DNA of 64,000 bases from Sulfitobacter sp. SK012 (GCF_003352085.1 NZ_CP025804.1:620001-684000), one strand, 5' to 3'; positions 38,060-48,154 are shown, numbered from the stretch's first letter. The notes: generated by a model not told the origin, from the sequence alone. Numbers and translations are program-made.

Positions 38060-38085
38060 GGCCCTCGCATCAGCGGGGGCCTTTT
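38060..38085 (+). terminator. intrinsic terminator after rplW
   Basis: Nine-pair stem GGCCCTCGC/GCGGGGGCC (one G-T pair) with an ATCA loop, followed by TTTT. It separates rplW from the cold-shock gene and from rplB. Confidence 0.88.
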
Positions 38086-38304
38086 GTGTTGGGGCAGGTG
38101 GGTATGCGGAGCGGCTGAATACCGCTGTTGCAGTCACTGCCCGATAATAAATGCTTGCATTTGATGTGGAAATGGCGCATTCGGCACCTGCGACGTTACT
38201 ATATCTATCGGCATTACTGCTCCTTACGGCTCAGTCATACGATCTATCACTGACTTAGCCGACCTGCCGCATCCTGCGGGCAGACACTATTAAGGAATAC
38301 AACA

Positions 38305-38511
38305 ATGGCCACTGGTACAGTCAAATGGTTCAACACAACTAAAGGTTTCGGTTTTATCGCCCCCGATGGCGGCAGCAAAGACGTGTTCGTACACATCTCT
38401 GCCGTTGAGCAGGCAGGCCTTACAGGTCTGAGCGACGACCAAAAAGTGACTTTCGACATCGAAGCAGGCCGTGACGGCCGCGAAAGCGCAACAAACATCC
38501 AACTGGCATAA
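38305..38511 (+). CDS. CspA-family cold-shock protein
   Basis: Protein of 68 aa, a single cold-shock (OB-fold) domain with the RNP1 motif KGFGFI and RNP2 motif VFVHIS, starting [10 protein letters not shown]. It binds single-stranded RNA or DNA and melts mRNA structure. A leader of over 200 bases from the previous terminator fits the long 5' UTR usual for csp genes. It is its own transcription unit between two terminators. Confidence 0.97.
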   Translation: MATGTVKWFNTTKGFGFIAPDGGSKDVFVHISAVEQAGLTGLSDDQKVTFDIEAGRDGRESATNIQLA

Positions 38512-38552
38512 GCCGGGTTCCCCGCGGGGAGCAATGTTTGAATGAATTGGAG

Positions 38553-38581
38553 GGGCGTATCGGGAACGATGCGCCCTTTTT
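38553..38581 (+). terminator. intrinsic terminator after the cold-shock gene
   Basis: Ten-pair stem GGGCGTATCG/CGATGCGCCC (one T-G pair) with a GGAA loop followed by five T. Confidence 0.88.
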
Positions 38582-38707
38582 CATTTGTGGACCCTGCGCC
38601 TTATGTTCTGAGTGCCTGTGCAGCCGGCGGCACTGTCGCGAATGAGCAAGGCTCCCGACGCAGGCCTCGAATGTCTGTTTCGAGTCAAGCCACCAGGCTT
38701 GGAATGG

Positions 38708-39376
38708 CTATCCGGTAGTCAGCGAGCGATCCGGGTATGTGGATAAATCCATTTCCATTAACGCGCAGCCTCGATGTTGGCTGATCCCTTGAAATGGCTT
38801 TCGTCCGTGAAATTCGAAAGTACTGTAGCCGATCAAATGAAGTTCGTCGAAGCCGACATTTTTGAAAACCCGTTGTGATATTTGGTTTGTTGCCTCGGTG
38901 AAGGCCAAACCGTACCCGAGGTTTTTTGCCTGCTCTAAGCAAGACTGTACCAAGTTTTGCGCAATCCCTTTCCCTGAGAAATCATCACGCACAGCAATCA
39001 TGAATATGTGCAAAAATTCACCGGGCCCAATTTCATGAGCGTTTGCAAAAATTTCCTCCAGCTCATCCAGGAGCGCAATTACCGGTTCGGAGCTCAGGTC
39101 TACGTCCTCAATTTCACTCGGAGGTGCCCGGCCAAAATCATGTGTTAGGACAGCGCCGACAATTTCACCGGAAACCGATTCCACAGCGACTGAAGACAAG
39201 CCTTCCCTTGCGGATTTCGTTCCGAATATGGCGGCAATCTTTTCGAGTTTTCTGGGTGAGAACTGAGTCGCCATTGCAGGAGGATCTCGTCTGCTGAAGA
39301 CGTCTCCAAGAAGCCGCGACATCTCGACATTGTCCGCACAAGACATTCCCCGAATAACGATCCCTTGATCCCCCAA
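38708..39376 (-). CDS. GNAT-family N-acetyltransferase
   Basis: Protein of 222 aa. The acetyl-CoA binding motif A is seen as FMIAVRDDFSGKGIAQNLV, followed by ALEQAK-type helix LEQAKNLGYGLAFTEATN and the VFKNVGF motif B. Substrate unknown. It is on the minus strand in the rplW/rplB break and is divergent from the small gene at 39704. Confidence 0.82.
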   Translation of the reverse strand: MGDQGIVIRGMSCADNVEMSRLLGDVFSRRDPPAMATQFSPRKLEKIAAIFGTKSAREGLSSVAVESVSGEIVGAVLTHDFGRAPPSEIEDVDLSSEPVIALLDELEEIFANAHEIGPGEFLHIFMIAVRDDFSGKGIAQNLVQSCLEQAKNLGYGLAFTEATNQISQRVFKNVGFDELHLIGYSTFEFHGRKPFQGISQHRGCALMEMDLSTYPDRSLTTG

Positions 39377-39703
39377 CCTGCAAGTCCTCCAAATTATGGC
39401 CGCGATCAGTGTCGCATCGCGAGTTCAAATTTTGGATCATTTTCGGGCAAGTGGTCAATGACTGCTTTACCAGCGTACAGTCGTCGCGTTCGTGTATTGG
39501 TTGGGCAAAAACGCCAGATGCTTGTTTGGAGCCCAAAGCGAAGTATGTAGGACCGGCAGCTAGAGCTGGGACTCGCTGTCTTTACGAACGTAGGGCGCAT
39601 CACCTGAATTGCCGAACTGTCATTCCGCCGTCCAGTTTTGGCTTTGGGTTTTCGGCAAGCTATGCGACGCTTCAATTATTGTAAGAAACAAAGGAATAAT
39701 CAG
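39377..39703 (+). other. gene-free stretch
   Basis: About 330 bases with no credible gene between the GNAT gene and the small gene at 39704. The right end carries the AAGGA ribosome binding site of the next gene. Confidence 0.5.
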
Positions 39704-39988
39704 ATGGCATTTTCATCAATATCTCATTGGACAACGACGGAATGGAATGACGAGCTTGAAGCGATTGCACGAGATAAATTCGTGCCGCTCATCCTCGCGG
39801 TAGGGGCGTCTGGTGTTCAGATGATCCGCACAGGTGATCTGACCTTTACCGTCGTGACTTCATACTCCGACGAAGCGACTGCAAACGCTGCGCAGGCCAA
39901 AGTTGCGGAAATTCGCGCTCAGGCAGCTGATGAATTACCGATGTCTATGAACAGCATGGAAGCTGGAAGTATCTTTGCAAGCGGCTAG
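39704..39988 (+). CDS. small conserved-looking protein
   Basis: Protein of 94 aa from the ATG at 39704 with AAGGA nine bases upstream. It looks like a ferredoxin-like (dimeric alpha-beta barrel) small domain: a helix WNDELEAIARDKFVPLILAVG, strands VQMIRTGDLTFTVVTSYS, then a helix ANAAQAKVAEIRAQA. No function assigned. A terminator follows at 40016. Confidence 0.65.
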   Translation: MAFSSISHWTTTEWNDELEAIARDKFVPLILAVGASGVQMIRTGDLTFTVVTSYSDEATANAAQAKVAEIRAQAADELPMSMNSMEAGSIFASG

Positions 39989-40015
39989 ACGGTTCGCCTG
40001 CCGAAATTGAACACA

Positions 40016-40046
40016 ACAACGCTCCGGTATTCCGGGGCGTTGTTTG
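40016..40046 (+). terminator. hairpin terminator after the small gene
   Basis: Twelve-pair stem (40016-40027 with 40032-40043) with a TATT loop, followed by a short T-rich tail. Confidence 0.65.
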
Positions 40047-40437
40047 CATCTTGGGCTATGCAGCTGTGGGTAAGCCAATGGTCCAACAGCAATCTTGGTT
40101 ACAGAGCCTAACGGGAGCTGATGTGTCTGGATGTATCGGTCTGCATAGTGCCAAATTTCGTGCAGCAACAGATGGCAAGCCTAAGCCGCGAGGCTAGGGG
40201 CCACCTTCTGCACCCGCTTTAAGGGCGGCACCTTATGTTCATGAGGTTTCGGGCGGATTTGCGCAGCTAAGACCTTGACCCGTCCTGCGCCCTAACCTAA
40301 ACGACACCATCGACATAGCCCCGGATTCGTCCGGGGCTTTGCCTTTGTTCGCAAGAACATCTCTACGGGCACCTACGGGGGCCTACAAACCACAGCGGCC
40401 CTCGCGCCGCTCACAAGCAAAACGGAAGACAGACAAC
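40047..40437 (+). other. gene-free leader region of rplB
   Basis: About 390 bases without a gene. Near its right end lies a nine-pair hairpin with a TTCG loop (40317-40340), followed by TTT. A promoter for rplB onward must lie in this region, but I see no clear one. Confidence 0.45.
40317..40340 (+). terminator. hairpin with TTCG loop upstream of rplB
   Basis: Perfect nine-pair stem AGCCCCGGA/TCCGGGGCT, about 100 bases before rplB. The T run is short (TTT), so it may act as an attenuator in the rplB leader. Confidence 0.55.
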
Positions 40438-41280
40438 ATGGCACTAAAGTCGTACAAACCGACGACGCCAGGCCAGCGTGGGCTGGTACTGATCGACCGT
40501 TCGGAGCTTTGGAAAGGCCGCCCGGTTAAAGCCCTCACAGAGGGTTTGACCAAAAATGGCGGACGGAACAACACCGGACGGATCACGATGCGTCGCAAGG
40601 GTGGTGGTGCAAAGCGCCTCTACCGGATCGTAGATTTCAAACGGAACAAGCTGGATATCGCAGCCACCGTTGAGCGGATCGAATATGACCCGAACCGGAC
40701 TGCGTTTATCGCACTGGTAAAATATGACGATGGCGAGCAGGCCTATGTGCTTGCCCCTCAGCGTCTTGCTGTTGGCGACAAGATCATCGCCTCTGCCAAG
40801 GCCGACATCAAACCCGGTAACGCGATGCCTTTCTCTGGCATGCCTATCGGTACGATTGTCCACAACATCGAGATGAAGGCCGGTAAGGGTGGTCAGATCG
40901 CGCGTGCGGCGGGCACCTATGCTCAGTTCGTTGGCCGTGATGGTGGTTATGCTCAGATCCGTCTCAGCTCGGGCGAACTGCGCCTGGTACGTCAGGAATG
41001 CATGGCCACCGTTGGTGCCGTGTCCAACCCTGACAACTCCAACCAGAACTACGGTAAAGCGGGCCGCATGCGTCACAAGGGCATCCGTCCTTCTGTACGT
41101 GGTGTCGTGATGAACCCGATCGATCACCCGCACGGTGGTGGTGAAGGCCGTACGTCTGGTGGTCGTCACCCGGTGACGCCATGGGGCAAGCCGACAAAGG
41201 GTGCAAAAACCCGGAACAAGAACAAAGCGTCAAGCAAGCTGATCATCCGCTCGCGGCACGCCAAGAAGAAGGGGCGTTAA
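40438..41280 (+). CDS. rplB: 50S ribosomal protein L2
   Basis: Protein of 280 aa with [20 protein letters not shown] and the peptidyl-transferase-associated [18 protein letters not shown], whose His is essential in other bacteria. The ATG at 40438 starts [15 protein letters not shown] as in related L2 proteins. It opens the second block of the S10 operon. Confidence 0.99.
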   Translation: MALKSYKPTTPGQRGLVLIDRSELWKGRPVKALTEGLTKNGGRNNTGRITMRRKGGGAKRLYRIVDFKRNKLDIAATVERIEYDPNRTAFIALVKYDDGEQAYVLAPQRLAVGDKIIASAKADIKPGNAMPFSGMPIGTIVHNIEMKAGKGGQIARAAGTYAQFVGRDGGYAQIRLSSGELRLVRQECMATVGAVSNPDNSNQNYGKAGRMRHKGIRPSVRGVVMNPIDHPHGGGEGRTSGGRHPVTPWGKPTKGAKTRNKNKASSKLIIRSRHAKKKGR

Positions 41281-41283
41281 TAG

Positions 41284-41562
41284 ATGTCTCGTTCAGTATG
41301 GAAAGGTCCTTTTGTCGACAGCTATGTCCTCAAGAAGGCCGAAGCGTCCCGTGAAAGCGGCCGCAACGAAGTGATCAAGATCTGGTCGCGTCGCTCTACG
41401 ATCCTGCCACAATTTGTTGGCTTGACGTTCGGCGTGTACAACGGTCGTAAGCACATCCCAGTAAACATCAGCGAAGAGATGATCGGTCAAAAGTTTGGTG
41501 AATTTTCACCAACGCGGACCTACTATGGTCACTCCGCCGATAAAAAAGCGAAGCGGAAATAA
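41284..41562 (+). CDS. rpsS: 30S ribosomal protein S19
   Basis: Protein of 92 aa starting [20 protein letters not shown], with [21 protein letters not shown] and YNGRKHIPV. Binds 16S rRNA in the 30S head with S13. Three bases follow the rplB stop. Confidence 0.99.
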   Translation: MSRSVWKGPFVDSYVLKKAEASRESGRNEVIKIWSRRSTILPQFVGLTFGVYNGRKHIPVNISEEMIGQKFGEFSPTRTYYGHSADKKAKRK

Positions 41563-41565
41563 GCC

Positions 41566-41946
41566 ATGAGCAAGGATAAAAATCCCCGCCGCGTGGCAGA
41601 TAACGAAGCACGTGCAAAACTGCGCATGCTGCGTACCAGCCCGCAAAAACTGAACCTCGTTGCAGCAATGATTCGCGGCAAAAAGGTGGACAAGGCCCTT
41701 ACGGACCTGACGTTCTCCAAAAAGCGGATCGCGCTGGATGTGAAGAAATGCCTTCAATCCGCGATTGCAAATGGCGAAAACAACCACAACCTCGACGTGG
41801 ATGAACTGATCGTGGCCGAGGCCTATGTCGGTAAGAACCTGATCATGAAGCGTGGTCGTCCGCGGGCACGTGGCCGTTTCGGCAAGATTATCAAGCCGTT
41901 CTCGGAAATCACGATCATCGTGCGTCAAGTTGAGGAGCAAGCCTAA
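41566..41946 (+). CDS. rplV: 50S ribosomal protein L22
   Basis: Protein of 126 aa with the long tunnel-lining hairpin ([16 protein letters not shown]) and the N-terminal [20 protein letters not shown]. Its stop overlaps the rpsC start by one base (TAATG). Confidence 0.99.
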   Translation: MSKDKNPRRVADNEARAKLRMLRTSPQKLNLVAAMIRGKKVDKALTDLTFSKKRIALDVKKCLQSAIANGENNHNLDVDELIVAEAYVGKNLIMKRGRPRARGRFGKIIKPFSEITIIVRQVEEQA

Positions 41947-42653
41947 TGGGTAACAAAGTAAATCCGATTGGCATGCGCCTTCAGGTTAACCGCACTTGGG
42001 ACAGCCGCTGGTACGCCGACACGAAAGACTATGGTGACCTTCTGCTTGAAGACCTCGCCATCCGCGCTTTCATCAAGAAAGAGTGTCATCAGGCTGGTAT
42101 CGCCCGTGTGATCATCGAACGTCCGCATAAGAAGTGCCGCGTTACGATCCACACAGCACGTCCGGGTGTGATCATTGGCAAGAAAGGTGCAGACATCGAA
42201 GGTCTGCGTCAGAAAATCGCCAAGATCACCGAGTCCGAGCTGCACCTCAACATTGTTGAGGTTCGTAAGCCCGAACTGGACGCGGCATTGGTTGGCGAAA
42301 GCATTGCACAGCAGCTGGAGCGCCGGGTTTCTTTCCGCCGCGCCATGAAACGTGCCGTGCAGAACGCCATGCGTATGGGCGCCTTGGGCATCCGCGTGAA
42401 CCTTGCGGGTCGTCTTGGTGGTGCTGAAATCGCGCGTACCGAATGGTACCGTGAAGGTCGCGTGCCATTGCACACACTTCGTGCCGATATCGATTATGCC
42501 CATGTTGAGGCGATGACTGCTTATGGCATCATCGGCATTAAGACATGGATCTTTAAAGGTGAGATCATGGAACATGATCCATCCGCGCATGATCGTAAGT
42601 TACAGGAACTTCAAGACGGTCCAGCACCTCGCGGTGCCGGCGGTCGTCGTTAG
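41946..42653 (+). CDS. rpsC: 30S ribosomal protein S3
   Basis: Protein of 235 aa with the KH domain motif [15 protein letters not shown] and the C-terminal domain lining the mRNA entry channel ([21 protein letters not shown] segment seen as [19 protein letters not shown]). Starts [20 protein letters not shown]. Confidence 0.99.
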   Translation: MGNKVNPIGMRLQVNRTWDSRWYADTKDYGDLLLEDLAIRAFIKKECHQAGIARVIIERPHKKCRVTIHTARPGVIIGKKGADIEGLRQKIAKITESELHLNIVEVRKPELDAALVGESIAQQLERRVSFRRAMKRAVQNAMRMGALGIRVNLAGRLGGAEIARTEWYREGRVPLHTLRADIDYAHVEAMTAYGIIGIKTWIFKGEIMEHDPSAHDRKLQELQDGPAPRGAGGRR

Positions 42654-42664
42654 GGAGTAGATAG

Positions 42665-43078
42665 ATGCTACAGCCAAAACGGACGAAATTCCGCAAGCAG
42701 CACAAAGGCCGTATCAAAGGCTTAGCAAAGGGCGGGTCTGACCTGAACTTTGGCACCTACGGTCTAAAAGCGTTGCAGCCTGAGCGCGTTACCGCGCGTC
42801 AAATCGAAGCCGCACGTCGTGCCATGACGCGTCACATGAAGCGTCAGGGCCGTGTCTGGATCCGGATTTTCCCGGACGTGCCGGTAACCTCCAAGCCTAC
42901 CGAAGTTCGGATGGGTAAGGGTAAAGGTTCCGTCGATTACTGGGCCTGCAAAGTCAAACCTGGCCGCGTTATGTTTGAAATCGATGGCGTCAATGACGAC
43001 ATCGCCCGCGAAGCCCTGCGCCTCGCTGCGATGAAGCTGCCGATCAAAACACGCGTCGTTGTACGCGAAGACTGGTAA
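42665..43078 (+). CDS. rplP: 50S ribosomal protein L16
   Basis: Protein of 137 aa starting [19 protein letters not shown], with [18 protein letters not shown] and the [18 protein letters not shown] loop close to the peptidyl-transferase centre. A terminator follows, so it is the last gene of this block rather than being linked to rpmC. Confidence 0.99.
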   Translation: MLQPKRTKFRKQHKGRIKGLAKGGSDLNFGTYGLKALQPERVTARQIEAARRAMTRHMKRQGRVWIRIFPDVPVTSKPTEVRMGKGKGSVDYWACKVKPGRVMFEIDGVNDDIAREALRLAAMKLPIKTRVVVREDW

Positions 43079-43161
43079 ACCCATTGCCCCGCTAGCGGGG
43101 CGATGTAGCGGATGCAGGATCGTTGCACCGCAAATGCCCGTTCCGCCAACGGTAGAATAAG

Positions 43162-43197
43162 AAAAGCCCCCGCTGAGAAATCGGCGGGGGCTTTTTT
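43162..43197. terminator. terminator after rplP
   Basis: Eight G-C pairs GCCCCCGC/GCGGGGGC extended by A-T pairs, with T6 on the plus strand and an A-rich left flank that would give T4 on the minus strand; it could work both ways. Confidence 0.88.
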
Positions 43198-43219
43198 ATG
43201 CGAAGATTGGAGAAAGTAA

Positions 43220-43563
43220 CTGGCGACCCTTGAGTTCGTGAGTTTGAGTTTAGCCGCCGGGTTTTCGATAGCTCTGCTTGCCTTTGCGGGAACTGCAGCT
43301 GCCCAATTATCAAGAATTGCTGCTAATGCCGGTGGAGAATGAATGCGGCAGCTTTTCGACGGGTTGAAATTTGTTGATGGGTTAGTTCAAATTGCTTTGA
43401 TGTTGCCCGCAGTCTGGCAATTGGGCGTTTCCCCGAGGAAAAAGAACTTAACGTTCGCTTTGGTTCAACTCATCAAGAACTGATCGTGGGCGCAAATGCC
43501 GAGCCTCTTGCGGATCAAATGCGCAAAGAGAATGTAGACTATAAGTGGCGTCTGGGTGGGTAG
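43220..43563 (+). pseudogene. possible decayed small coding region
   Basis: Three short frames in a row look protein-like: 43220-43342 (a CTG or, at 43238, GTG start; a hydrophobic segment LAAGFSIALLAFAGTAAAQL), 43343-43483 (ATG with GGAG upstream, 46 codons, MRQLFDGLKFVDG), and a frame ending at 43563 with PEEKELNVRFGSTHQELIVG but no start. The second and third overlap in different frames. This fits frameshift decay of one or two small genes. No family recognised. Confidence 0.3.
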
Positions 43564-43724
43564 TGCCCTGACCACCCCAACAGGGCGCTCCTATCTCGCC
43601 TACCTTTCGGTTTGGGCGCGTTATGATTTAACGAGCTTAGTCAGCTCTTCAGGCACTGGCCAATGTCCGGCCAGACGCCTATCATTGTGCGGAACCTCAA
43701 CAGCTGCACAAAGGTTACCCCACT

Positions 43725-43937
43725 ATGAAACAAGTTCCCAAACCGACCACAGACGAGGACCTCATCCAGCAGTTTCTCAACAAAGGTGGTGAGATCAAAA
43801 AGGGCAAGACAAAGCCGATGCCTGCGGACCTTGGCCTCAGTAACAATCAGTGGGGCAACAAAATGACCAAAGAAGAAAAGGCCGCCGTGAAGGCGATCGA
43901 TGACGCCAGAAAGCTGGCTACCCCCAAGCGTAGTTAA
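43725..43937 (+). CDS. small basic hypothetical protein
   Basis: Protein of 70 aa, rich in Lys and Asp (TTDEDLIQQFLNKGGEIKKG, then MTKEEKAAVKAIDDARK). It is compact and protein-like, but no ribosome binding site is obvious. Its 3' end overlaps the oppositely oriented oxygenase gene by 20 bases. Function unknown. Confidence 0.5.
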   Translation: MKQVPKPTTDEDLIQQFLNKGGEIKKGKTKPMPADLGLSNNQWGNKMTKEEKAAVKAIDDARKLATPKRS

Positions 43938-44538
43938 AGCTAACGCTGATGCGGTCGTCTTCTACCATGTTCATAGGGACTTCGTGACGCAGCCAGCTTT
44001 CCCAGAGCAGCACGTCCCCGACATTGGGGGCGACATAGATGAATTGCCGCAGCGCTTCGGGCGCGTCTTTTGCCCGGGCAGGTGAGGCCATCATCATCGC
44101 CAGACGGGGGTCTTCGAACTTAATAGCTGAAGCGCCTTCGGGCATTGCCACGTAAGTTGTACCAGAAATCACCGAATGAGGATGGATGTGCGCCGTGTGG
44201 ATGCCGCCCTCAGGCAAGATGTTGATCCAAAGACTGTCCAGCTTTAGCTTTTTGCCATCCAAATCAAAGGCAAGATCCTTGGCGAAGGCCTTCACATGCT
44301 TATCCAAGGCCTTTTTGAGATCTTTGAAGATCGGAAAGCGCCAGGGCAGGTCGGTCAGGGATGCATAAGACGTGTAGCCGGGAAAGTCGTTTTCCTCGCA
44401 CCAGTTTTGCCCTGCTTCGTCATCCTCGGCGACGGAAAGGCACGACGCTTCCAACTCTTCTGCATCGACGGGTTTGCCGCGCTCTGACAGGGCGGCGTGA
44501 TAAAGGCGGGTCGCAAAGAGCGATTTGATATCTGACAT
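43918..44538 (-). CDS. 2OG-Fe(II) oxygenase family protein (TIGR02466 type)
   Basis: Protein of 206 aa from the ATG at 44538. The iron-site region matches the family: HIHPHSVISGTTYVAMPEGA carries the first His, and LRHEVPMN and RISVSFNY carry the distal His and the 2-oxoglutarate-binding Arg. Such proteins hydroxylate unknown substrates. The frame extends to 44673 without family similarity. It lies inside the rplP/rpmC break on the opposite strand. Confidence 0.82.
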   Translation of the reverse strand: MSDIKSLFATRLYHAALSERGKPVDAEELEASCLSVAEDDEAGQNWCEENDFPGYTSYASLTDLPWRFPIFKDLKKALDKHVKAFAKDLAFDLDGKKLKLDSLWINILPEGGIHTAHIHPHSVISGTTYVAMPEGASAIKFEDPRLAMMMASPARAKDAPEALRQFIYVAPNVGDVLLWESWLRHEVPMNMVEDDRISVSFNYAWG

Positions 44539-44730
44539 GTCTTGTTCATAACGCACTGCTTGGTCAGTCGCCAGCATCCTTGATACACATCCCAAACGTC
44601 CCACAGCCCAGCGGGATAAGGGGTTGCGCCACGCAGATAACCCTCCTATACGGCGGACTTCACCCCACTCCATCGGGAATCAGGGTCACGCTTTTGCGGC
44701 CTGCCGGTGATGTTGAAAAGGACAGCGTCA

Positions 44731-44937
44731 ATGAACGCCAAAGAACTACATGACAAGACGCCGGACCAGCTCCGCGATGAGCTTGTCAATCTCAAGAAAG
44801 AAGCATTCAACCTGCGCTTTCAGCAAGCCACTGGCCAGCTGGAAAACCCTGCACGTTTGCGCTCCGTTAAGCGTGACGCAGCCCGTGTTAAAACAGTGTT
44901 GAACCAAAAAGCCGCTTCTGCGGCGACAGCGGAATAA
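44731..44937 (+). CDS. rpmC: 50S ribosomal protein L29
   Basis: Protein of 68 aa starting [20 protein letters not shown], with [17 protein letters not shown] in the helical hairpin. The frame opens earlier at 44707, but AAAGG at about 44716 is spaced for 44731. It opens the block that continues through rpmD. Confidence 0.98.
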   Translation: MNAKELHDKTPDQLRDELVNLKKEAFNLRFQQATGQLENPARLRSVKRDAARVKTVLNQKAASAATAE

Positions 44938-44951
44938 GAGGAGCCTGAGAA

Positions 44952-45191
44952 ATGCCCAAGCGTATCCTGACAGGCACCGTGACATCCGATGCCAATGCAC
45001 AAACAGTAACTGTATCCGTTGAGCGTCGCTTTACGCACCCAGTTCTGAAAAAGACAATCCGTCGGTCCAAGAAGTATCGGGCCCACGACGAACAAAACAC
45101 ATTCAAAGTGGGCGATAGCGTCCGCATCATTGAATGTGCGCCTCGCTCGAAAACCAAACGTTGGGAAGTGCTGACTGCCGCTGAGGCATAA
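44952..45191 (+). CDS. rpsQ: 30S ribosomal protein S17
   Basis: Protein of 79 aa, starting [21 protein letters not shown] and containing [10 protein letters not shown], with [19 protein letters not shown] at the C-terminus. Primary 16S rRNA binder. Confidence 0.99.
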   Translation: MPKRILTGTVTSDANAQTVTVSVERRFTHPVLKKTIRRSKKYRAHDEQNTFKVGDSVRIIECAPRSKTKRWEVLTAAEA

Positions 45192-45263
45192 GTCCTACCT
45201 GCTTAATCGAAACCCTGGGGGAGAAGGCCACGCATCGGCCCCCCAAAGGTCGGGAGAAACCAA

Positions 45264-45632
45264 ATGATCCAGATGCAGACCAACCTGGATGTTGCTGACA
45301 ATAGCGGCGCTCGCCGTGTTCAGTGCATCAAGGTACTGGGTGGTTCCAAGCGTAAGTACGCATCCGTCGGCGACATTATTGTCGTGTCGGTAAAGGAAGC
45401 CATCCCTCGCGGTCGTGTGAAAAAAGGCGATGTCCGTAAGGCCGTCGTTGTTCGCACCGCCAAGGAAGTACGTCGCGACGATGGCACCGCCATTCGTTTC
45501 GACCGCAATGCCGCAGTTATCCTCAACAACAACAACGAGCCAATTGGCACACGTATCTTTGGGCCAGTTGTGCGTGAGTTGCGTGCGAAGAACTTCATGA
45601 AAATCATCTCACTTGCACCGGAGGTACTGTAG
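45264..45632 (+). CDS. rplN: 50S ribosomal protein L14
   Basis: Protein of 122 aa starting [19 protein letters not shown], with [18 protein letters not shown] and the C-terminal [12 protein letters not shown]. It forms intersubunit bridges. It follows a 72-base gap from rpsQ with a GGGAG ribosome binding site. Confidence 0.99.
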   Translation: MIQMQTNLDVADNSGARRVQCIKVLGGSKRKYASVGDIIVVSVKEAIPRGRVKKGDVRKAVVVRTAKEVRRDDGTAIRFDRNAAVILNNNNEPIGTRIFGPVVRELRAKNFMKIISLAPEVL

Positions 45633-45634
45633 TC

Positions 45635-45940
45635 ATGGCTGCCAAACTTCGTAAAGGTGACAAGGTTGTCGTGCTGACTGGCAAGGACAAGGGCAAAGAA
45701 GGCACAATCGCCTCCGTTGATCCAAAATCCAACAAAGCCATCGTGGACGGGATTAACATCTCTATCCGCGCAACACGCCAAACCCAGACAGACCAGGGCG
45801 GTCGCATCCCTAAGGCGATGCCGATTAACCTGAGCAATCTGGCAATCAAAGACGCGAACGGCAAAGCCACCCGCGTTGGTTTCAAGATGGAAGGCGACAA
45901 AAAAGTGCGCTTTGCCAAGACAACAGGGGATGTGATCTGA
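45635..45940 (+). CDS. rplX: 50S ribosomal protein L24
   Basis: Protein of 101 aa with the KOW motif [20 protein letters not shown] and [15 protein letters not shown]. It initiates 50S assembly. The stop overlaps the rplE start by one base. Confidence 0.99.
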   Translation: MAAKLRKGDKVVVLTGKDKGKEGTIASVDPKSNKAIVDGINISIRATRQTQTDQGGRIPKAMPINLSNLAIKDANGKATRVGFKMEGDKKVRFAKTTGDVI

Positions 45941-46503
45941 TGCTTGACGATGCAAAATACACACCCCGCCTGAAGGCGCAGTACATGGACACAATCCGTC
46001 CTGCGATGAAGGAAGAGTTCTCTTACAAGAACGACATGATGATCCCGCGTTTGGACAAGATTGTTCTGAACATTGGTTGTGGTGCCGCGGCTGTACGTGA
46101 CAGCAAGAAAGCCAAATCTGCTCAGCAAGACCTGAGCACGATTGCTGGCCAAAAAGCGCTGACCACATTGGCCAAGAAATCCATCGCTGGTTTCCGCGTC
46201 CGTGAAGATATGCCGTTGGGGGCCAAAGTGACCCTGCGCGGCGAGCGGATGTATGAATTCCTGGACCGTCTAATCACGATCGCAATGCCTCGTATCCGCG
46301 ACTTCCGCGGCGTACCAGGCAAATCCTTTGACGGCCGTGGCAACTATGCCATGGGCATGAAGGAGCACATCGTGTTCCCCGAAATCGACTTTGATAAAGT
46401 TGATGAAACTTGGGGAATGGACATCGTTATCGCCACGACTGCGGATAACGACGCTGAAGCCAAGGCACTGTTGAAGCATTTCAACATGCCCTTCAACTCG
46501 TAA
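45940..46503 (+). CDS. rplE: 50S ribosomal protein L5
   Basis: Protein of 187 aa with [35 protein letters not shown] and [15 protein letters not shown]. Binds 5S rRNA in the central protuberance. Confidence 0.99.
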   Translation: MLDDAKYTPRLKAQYMDTIRPAMKEEFSYKNDMMIPRLDKIVLNIGCGAAAVRDSKKAKSAQQDLSTIAGQKALTTLAKKSIAGFRVREDMPLGAKVTLRGERMYEFLDRLITIAMPRIRDFRGVPGKSFDGRGNYAMGMKEHIVFPEIDFDKVDETWGMDIVIATTADNDAEAKALLKHFNMPFNS

Positions 46504-46521
46504 GCGCGGGAAGGATTAGAC

Positions 46522-46827
46522 ATGGCTAAGAAATCTATGATCGAACGCGAGAAGAAGCGTGAAGCGCTGGTGAAGAAATTCGCCGCGAAGCGTGCTGCTC
46601 TCAAGGAAATCGTAAGTGACGAAAGCAAGCCGATGGAAGAGCGTTTTCGCGCTTCGCTGAAGCTGGCAAAACTGCCTCGCAACTCAAGCGCTGTGCGTCT
46701 GCACAACCGCTGCCAGTTGACGGGCCGTCCTCACGCCTATTACCGCAAACTTAAAATCTCGCGTATCGCGCTGCGTGATCTTGGCTCAGCAGGCCAGATC
46801 CCGGGCATGGTCAAGTCGAGCTGGTAA
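46522..46827 (+). CDS. rpsN: 30S ribosomal protein S14, zinc-independent form
   Basis: Protein of 101 aa, the long form lacking the Cys-x-x-Cys zinc knuckles. It has [20 protein letters not shown] and the C-terminal [18 protein letters not shown]. Fits the usual alphaproteobacterial version. Confidence 0.99.
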   Translation: MAKKSMIEREKKREALVKKFAAKRAALKEIVSDESKPMEERFRASLKLAKLPRNSSAVRLHNRCQLTGRPHAYYRKLKISRIALRDLGSAGQIPGMVKSSW

Positions 46828-46839
46828 GGAGAGCATATT

Positions 46840-47232
46840 ATGAACGATCCTATCGCAGATATGCTGACCCGCATTCGTAACTCTTCGATGCGCGGCAAGT
46901 CCACCGTCATGACGCCAGCTTCCAAGCTGCGCGCCTGGGTATTGGATGTGCTGGCTGATGAAGGCTACATTCGCGGCTACGAAAAGATGACGGGCGCCGA
47001 CGGCCACCCTGCCATCGAGATCAGCCTCAAGTACTACGAAGGTGAACCTGTTATTCGCGAACTTAAGCGGATTTCAAAGCCTGGTCGCCGCGTCTACATG
47101 GGCGTCAATGATATTCCGGTGGTCCGTCAGGGCCTTGGCGTGTCGATTGTCTCCACCCCACAGGGTGTGATGTCGGATGCATCTGCACGGTCTGCCAACG
47201 TTGGCGGCGAAGTGCTCTGCACCGTATTCTAA
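46840..47232 (+). CDS. rpsH: 30S ribosomal protein S8
   Basis: Protein of 130 aa starting [19 protein letters not shown], with the C-terminal [10 protein letters not shown] and the conserved [14 protein letters not shown]8 binds 16S helix 21 and represses spc operons in enteric bacteria. Confidence 0.99.
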   Translation: MNDPIADMLTRIRNSSMRGKSTVMTPASKLRAWVLDVLADEGYIRGYEKMTGADGHPAIEISLKYYEGEPVIRELKRISKPGRRVYMGVNDIPVVRQGLGVSIVSTPQGVMSDASARSANVGGEVLCTVF

Positions 47233-47242
47233 GGAGAAAACG

Positions 47243-47776
47243 ATGTCTCGTATTGGTAAAAAACCGGTCGAAATGCCCAGCGGAGTATCCGCAAGCGTTT
47301 CCGGCCAGACCATCGAAGTGAAAGGCCCTAAGGGGACCCGTAGCTTTAAGGCGACTGATGATGTGACCTTCACTGTAGAGGACAATATTGTTACTGTGAC
47401 ACCGCGCGGCAAGTCCAAGCGCGCACGTCAACAGTGGGGTATGTCCCGCACGATGGTGGAAAACCTCGTCACTGGCGTTACAAATGGTTTCAAGAAAGAG
47501 CTGGAAATTCAGGGTGTGGGTTACCGCGCCGCGATGAACGGCAACACCTTGCGACTGAACCTCGGCTTGAGCCACGATGTTGATTACACGCCGCCTGAGG
47601 GCGTCACTGTAACAGCACCAAAGCAAACCGAAATCGTTGTGGAAGGCATTGACGAACAGCTTGTTGGTCAAGTCGCTGCGAACATCCGCGCTTGGCGCAA
47701 GCCCGAGCCCTATAAGGGCAAAGGCATCCGCTACAAGGGTGAGTTCGTCTTCCGCAAAGAAGGCAAGAAGAAGTAA
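47243..47776 (+). CDS. rplF: 50S ribosomal protein L6
   Basis: Protein of 177 aa starting [15 protein letters not shown], with [10 protein letters not shown] and the C-terminal [14 protein letters not shown]. The ATG at 47243 has AAGGAG just upstream; the frame extends further back inside rpsH but is not coding there. Confidence 0.99.
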   Translation: MSRIGKKPVEMPSGVSASVSGQTIEVKGPKGTRSFKATDDVTFTVEDNIVTVTPRGKSKRARQQWGMSRTMVENLVTGVTNGFKKELEIQGVGYRAAMNGNTLRLNLGLSHDVDYTPPEGVTVTAPKQTEIVVEGIDEQLVGQVAANIRAWRKPEPYKGKGIRYKGEFVFRKEGKKK

Positions 47777-47787
47777 GGATAGCTCAG

Positions 47788-48147
47788 ATGGCAAACAGCA
47801 AAAGACAACTGTTTCTGAAACGCCGCCTGCGCGTTCGGAACAAGCTTCGCAAGGTCAACGCGGGGCGCATGCGCCTTTCGGTGCACCGCTCCAACAAGAA
47901 CATCAGCGTCCAGCTGATCGACGATGTGAACGGCAAGACTCTCGCCGCCGCATCTTCGCTCGAAAAAGATCTGGGCGTTGTGGGCAAGAACAACATCGAT
48001 GCCGCAACCAAGGTGGGTACCGCAATCGCGGAACGTGCCAAGAAGGCTGGTGTTGCTGAGGCCTATTTCGACCGGGGTGGTTTCCTTTTTCACGGTAAGG
48101 TGAAGGCTTTGGCCGAAGCTGCACGTGAAGGTGGCCTTAAGATCTAA
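47788..48147 (+). CDS. rplR: 50S ribosomal protein L18
   Basis: Protein of 119 aa with [24 protein letters not shown] split across residues 8-34 and the C-terminal [25 protein letters not shown]. Binds 5S rRNA. Confidence 0.99.
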   Translation: MANSKRQLFLKRRLRVRNKLRKVNAGRMRLSVHRSNKNISVQLIDDVNGKTLAAASSLEKDLGVVGKNNIDAATKVGTAIAERAKKAGVAEAYFDRGGFLFHGKVKALAEAAREGGLKI

Positions 48148-48154
48148 GACTTGA

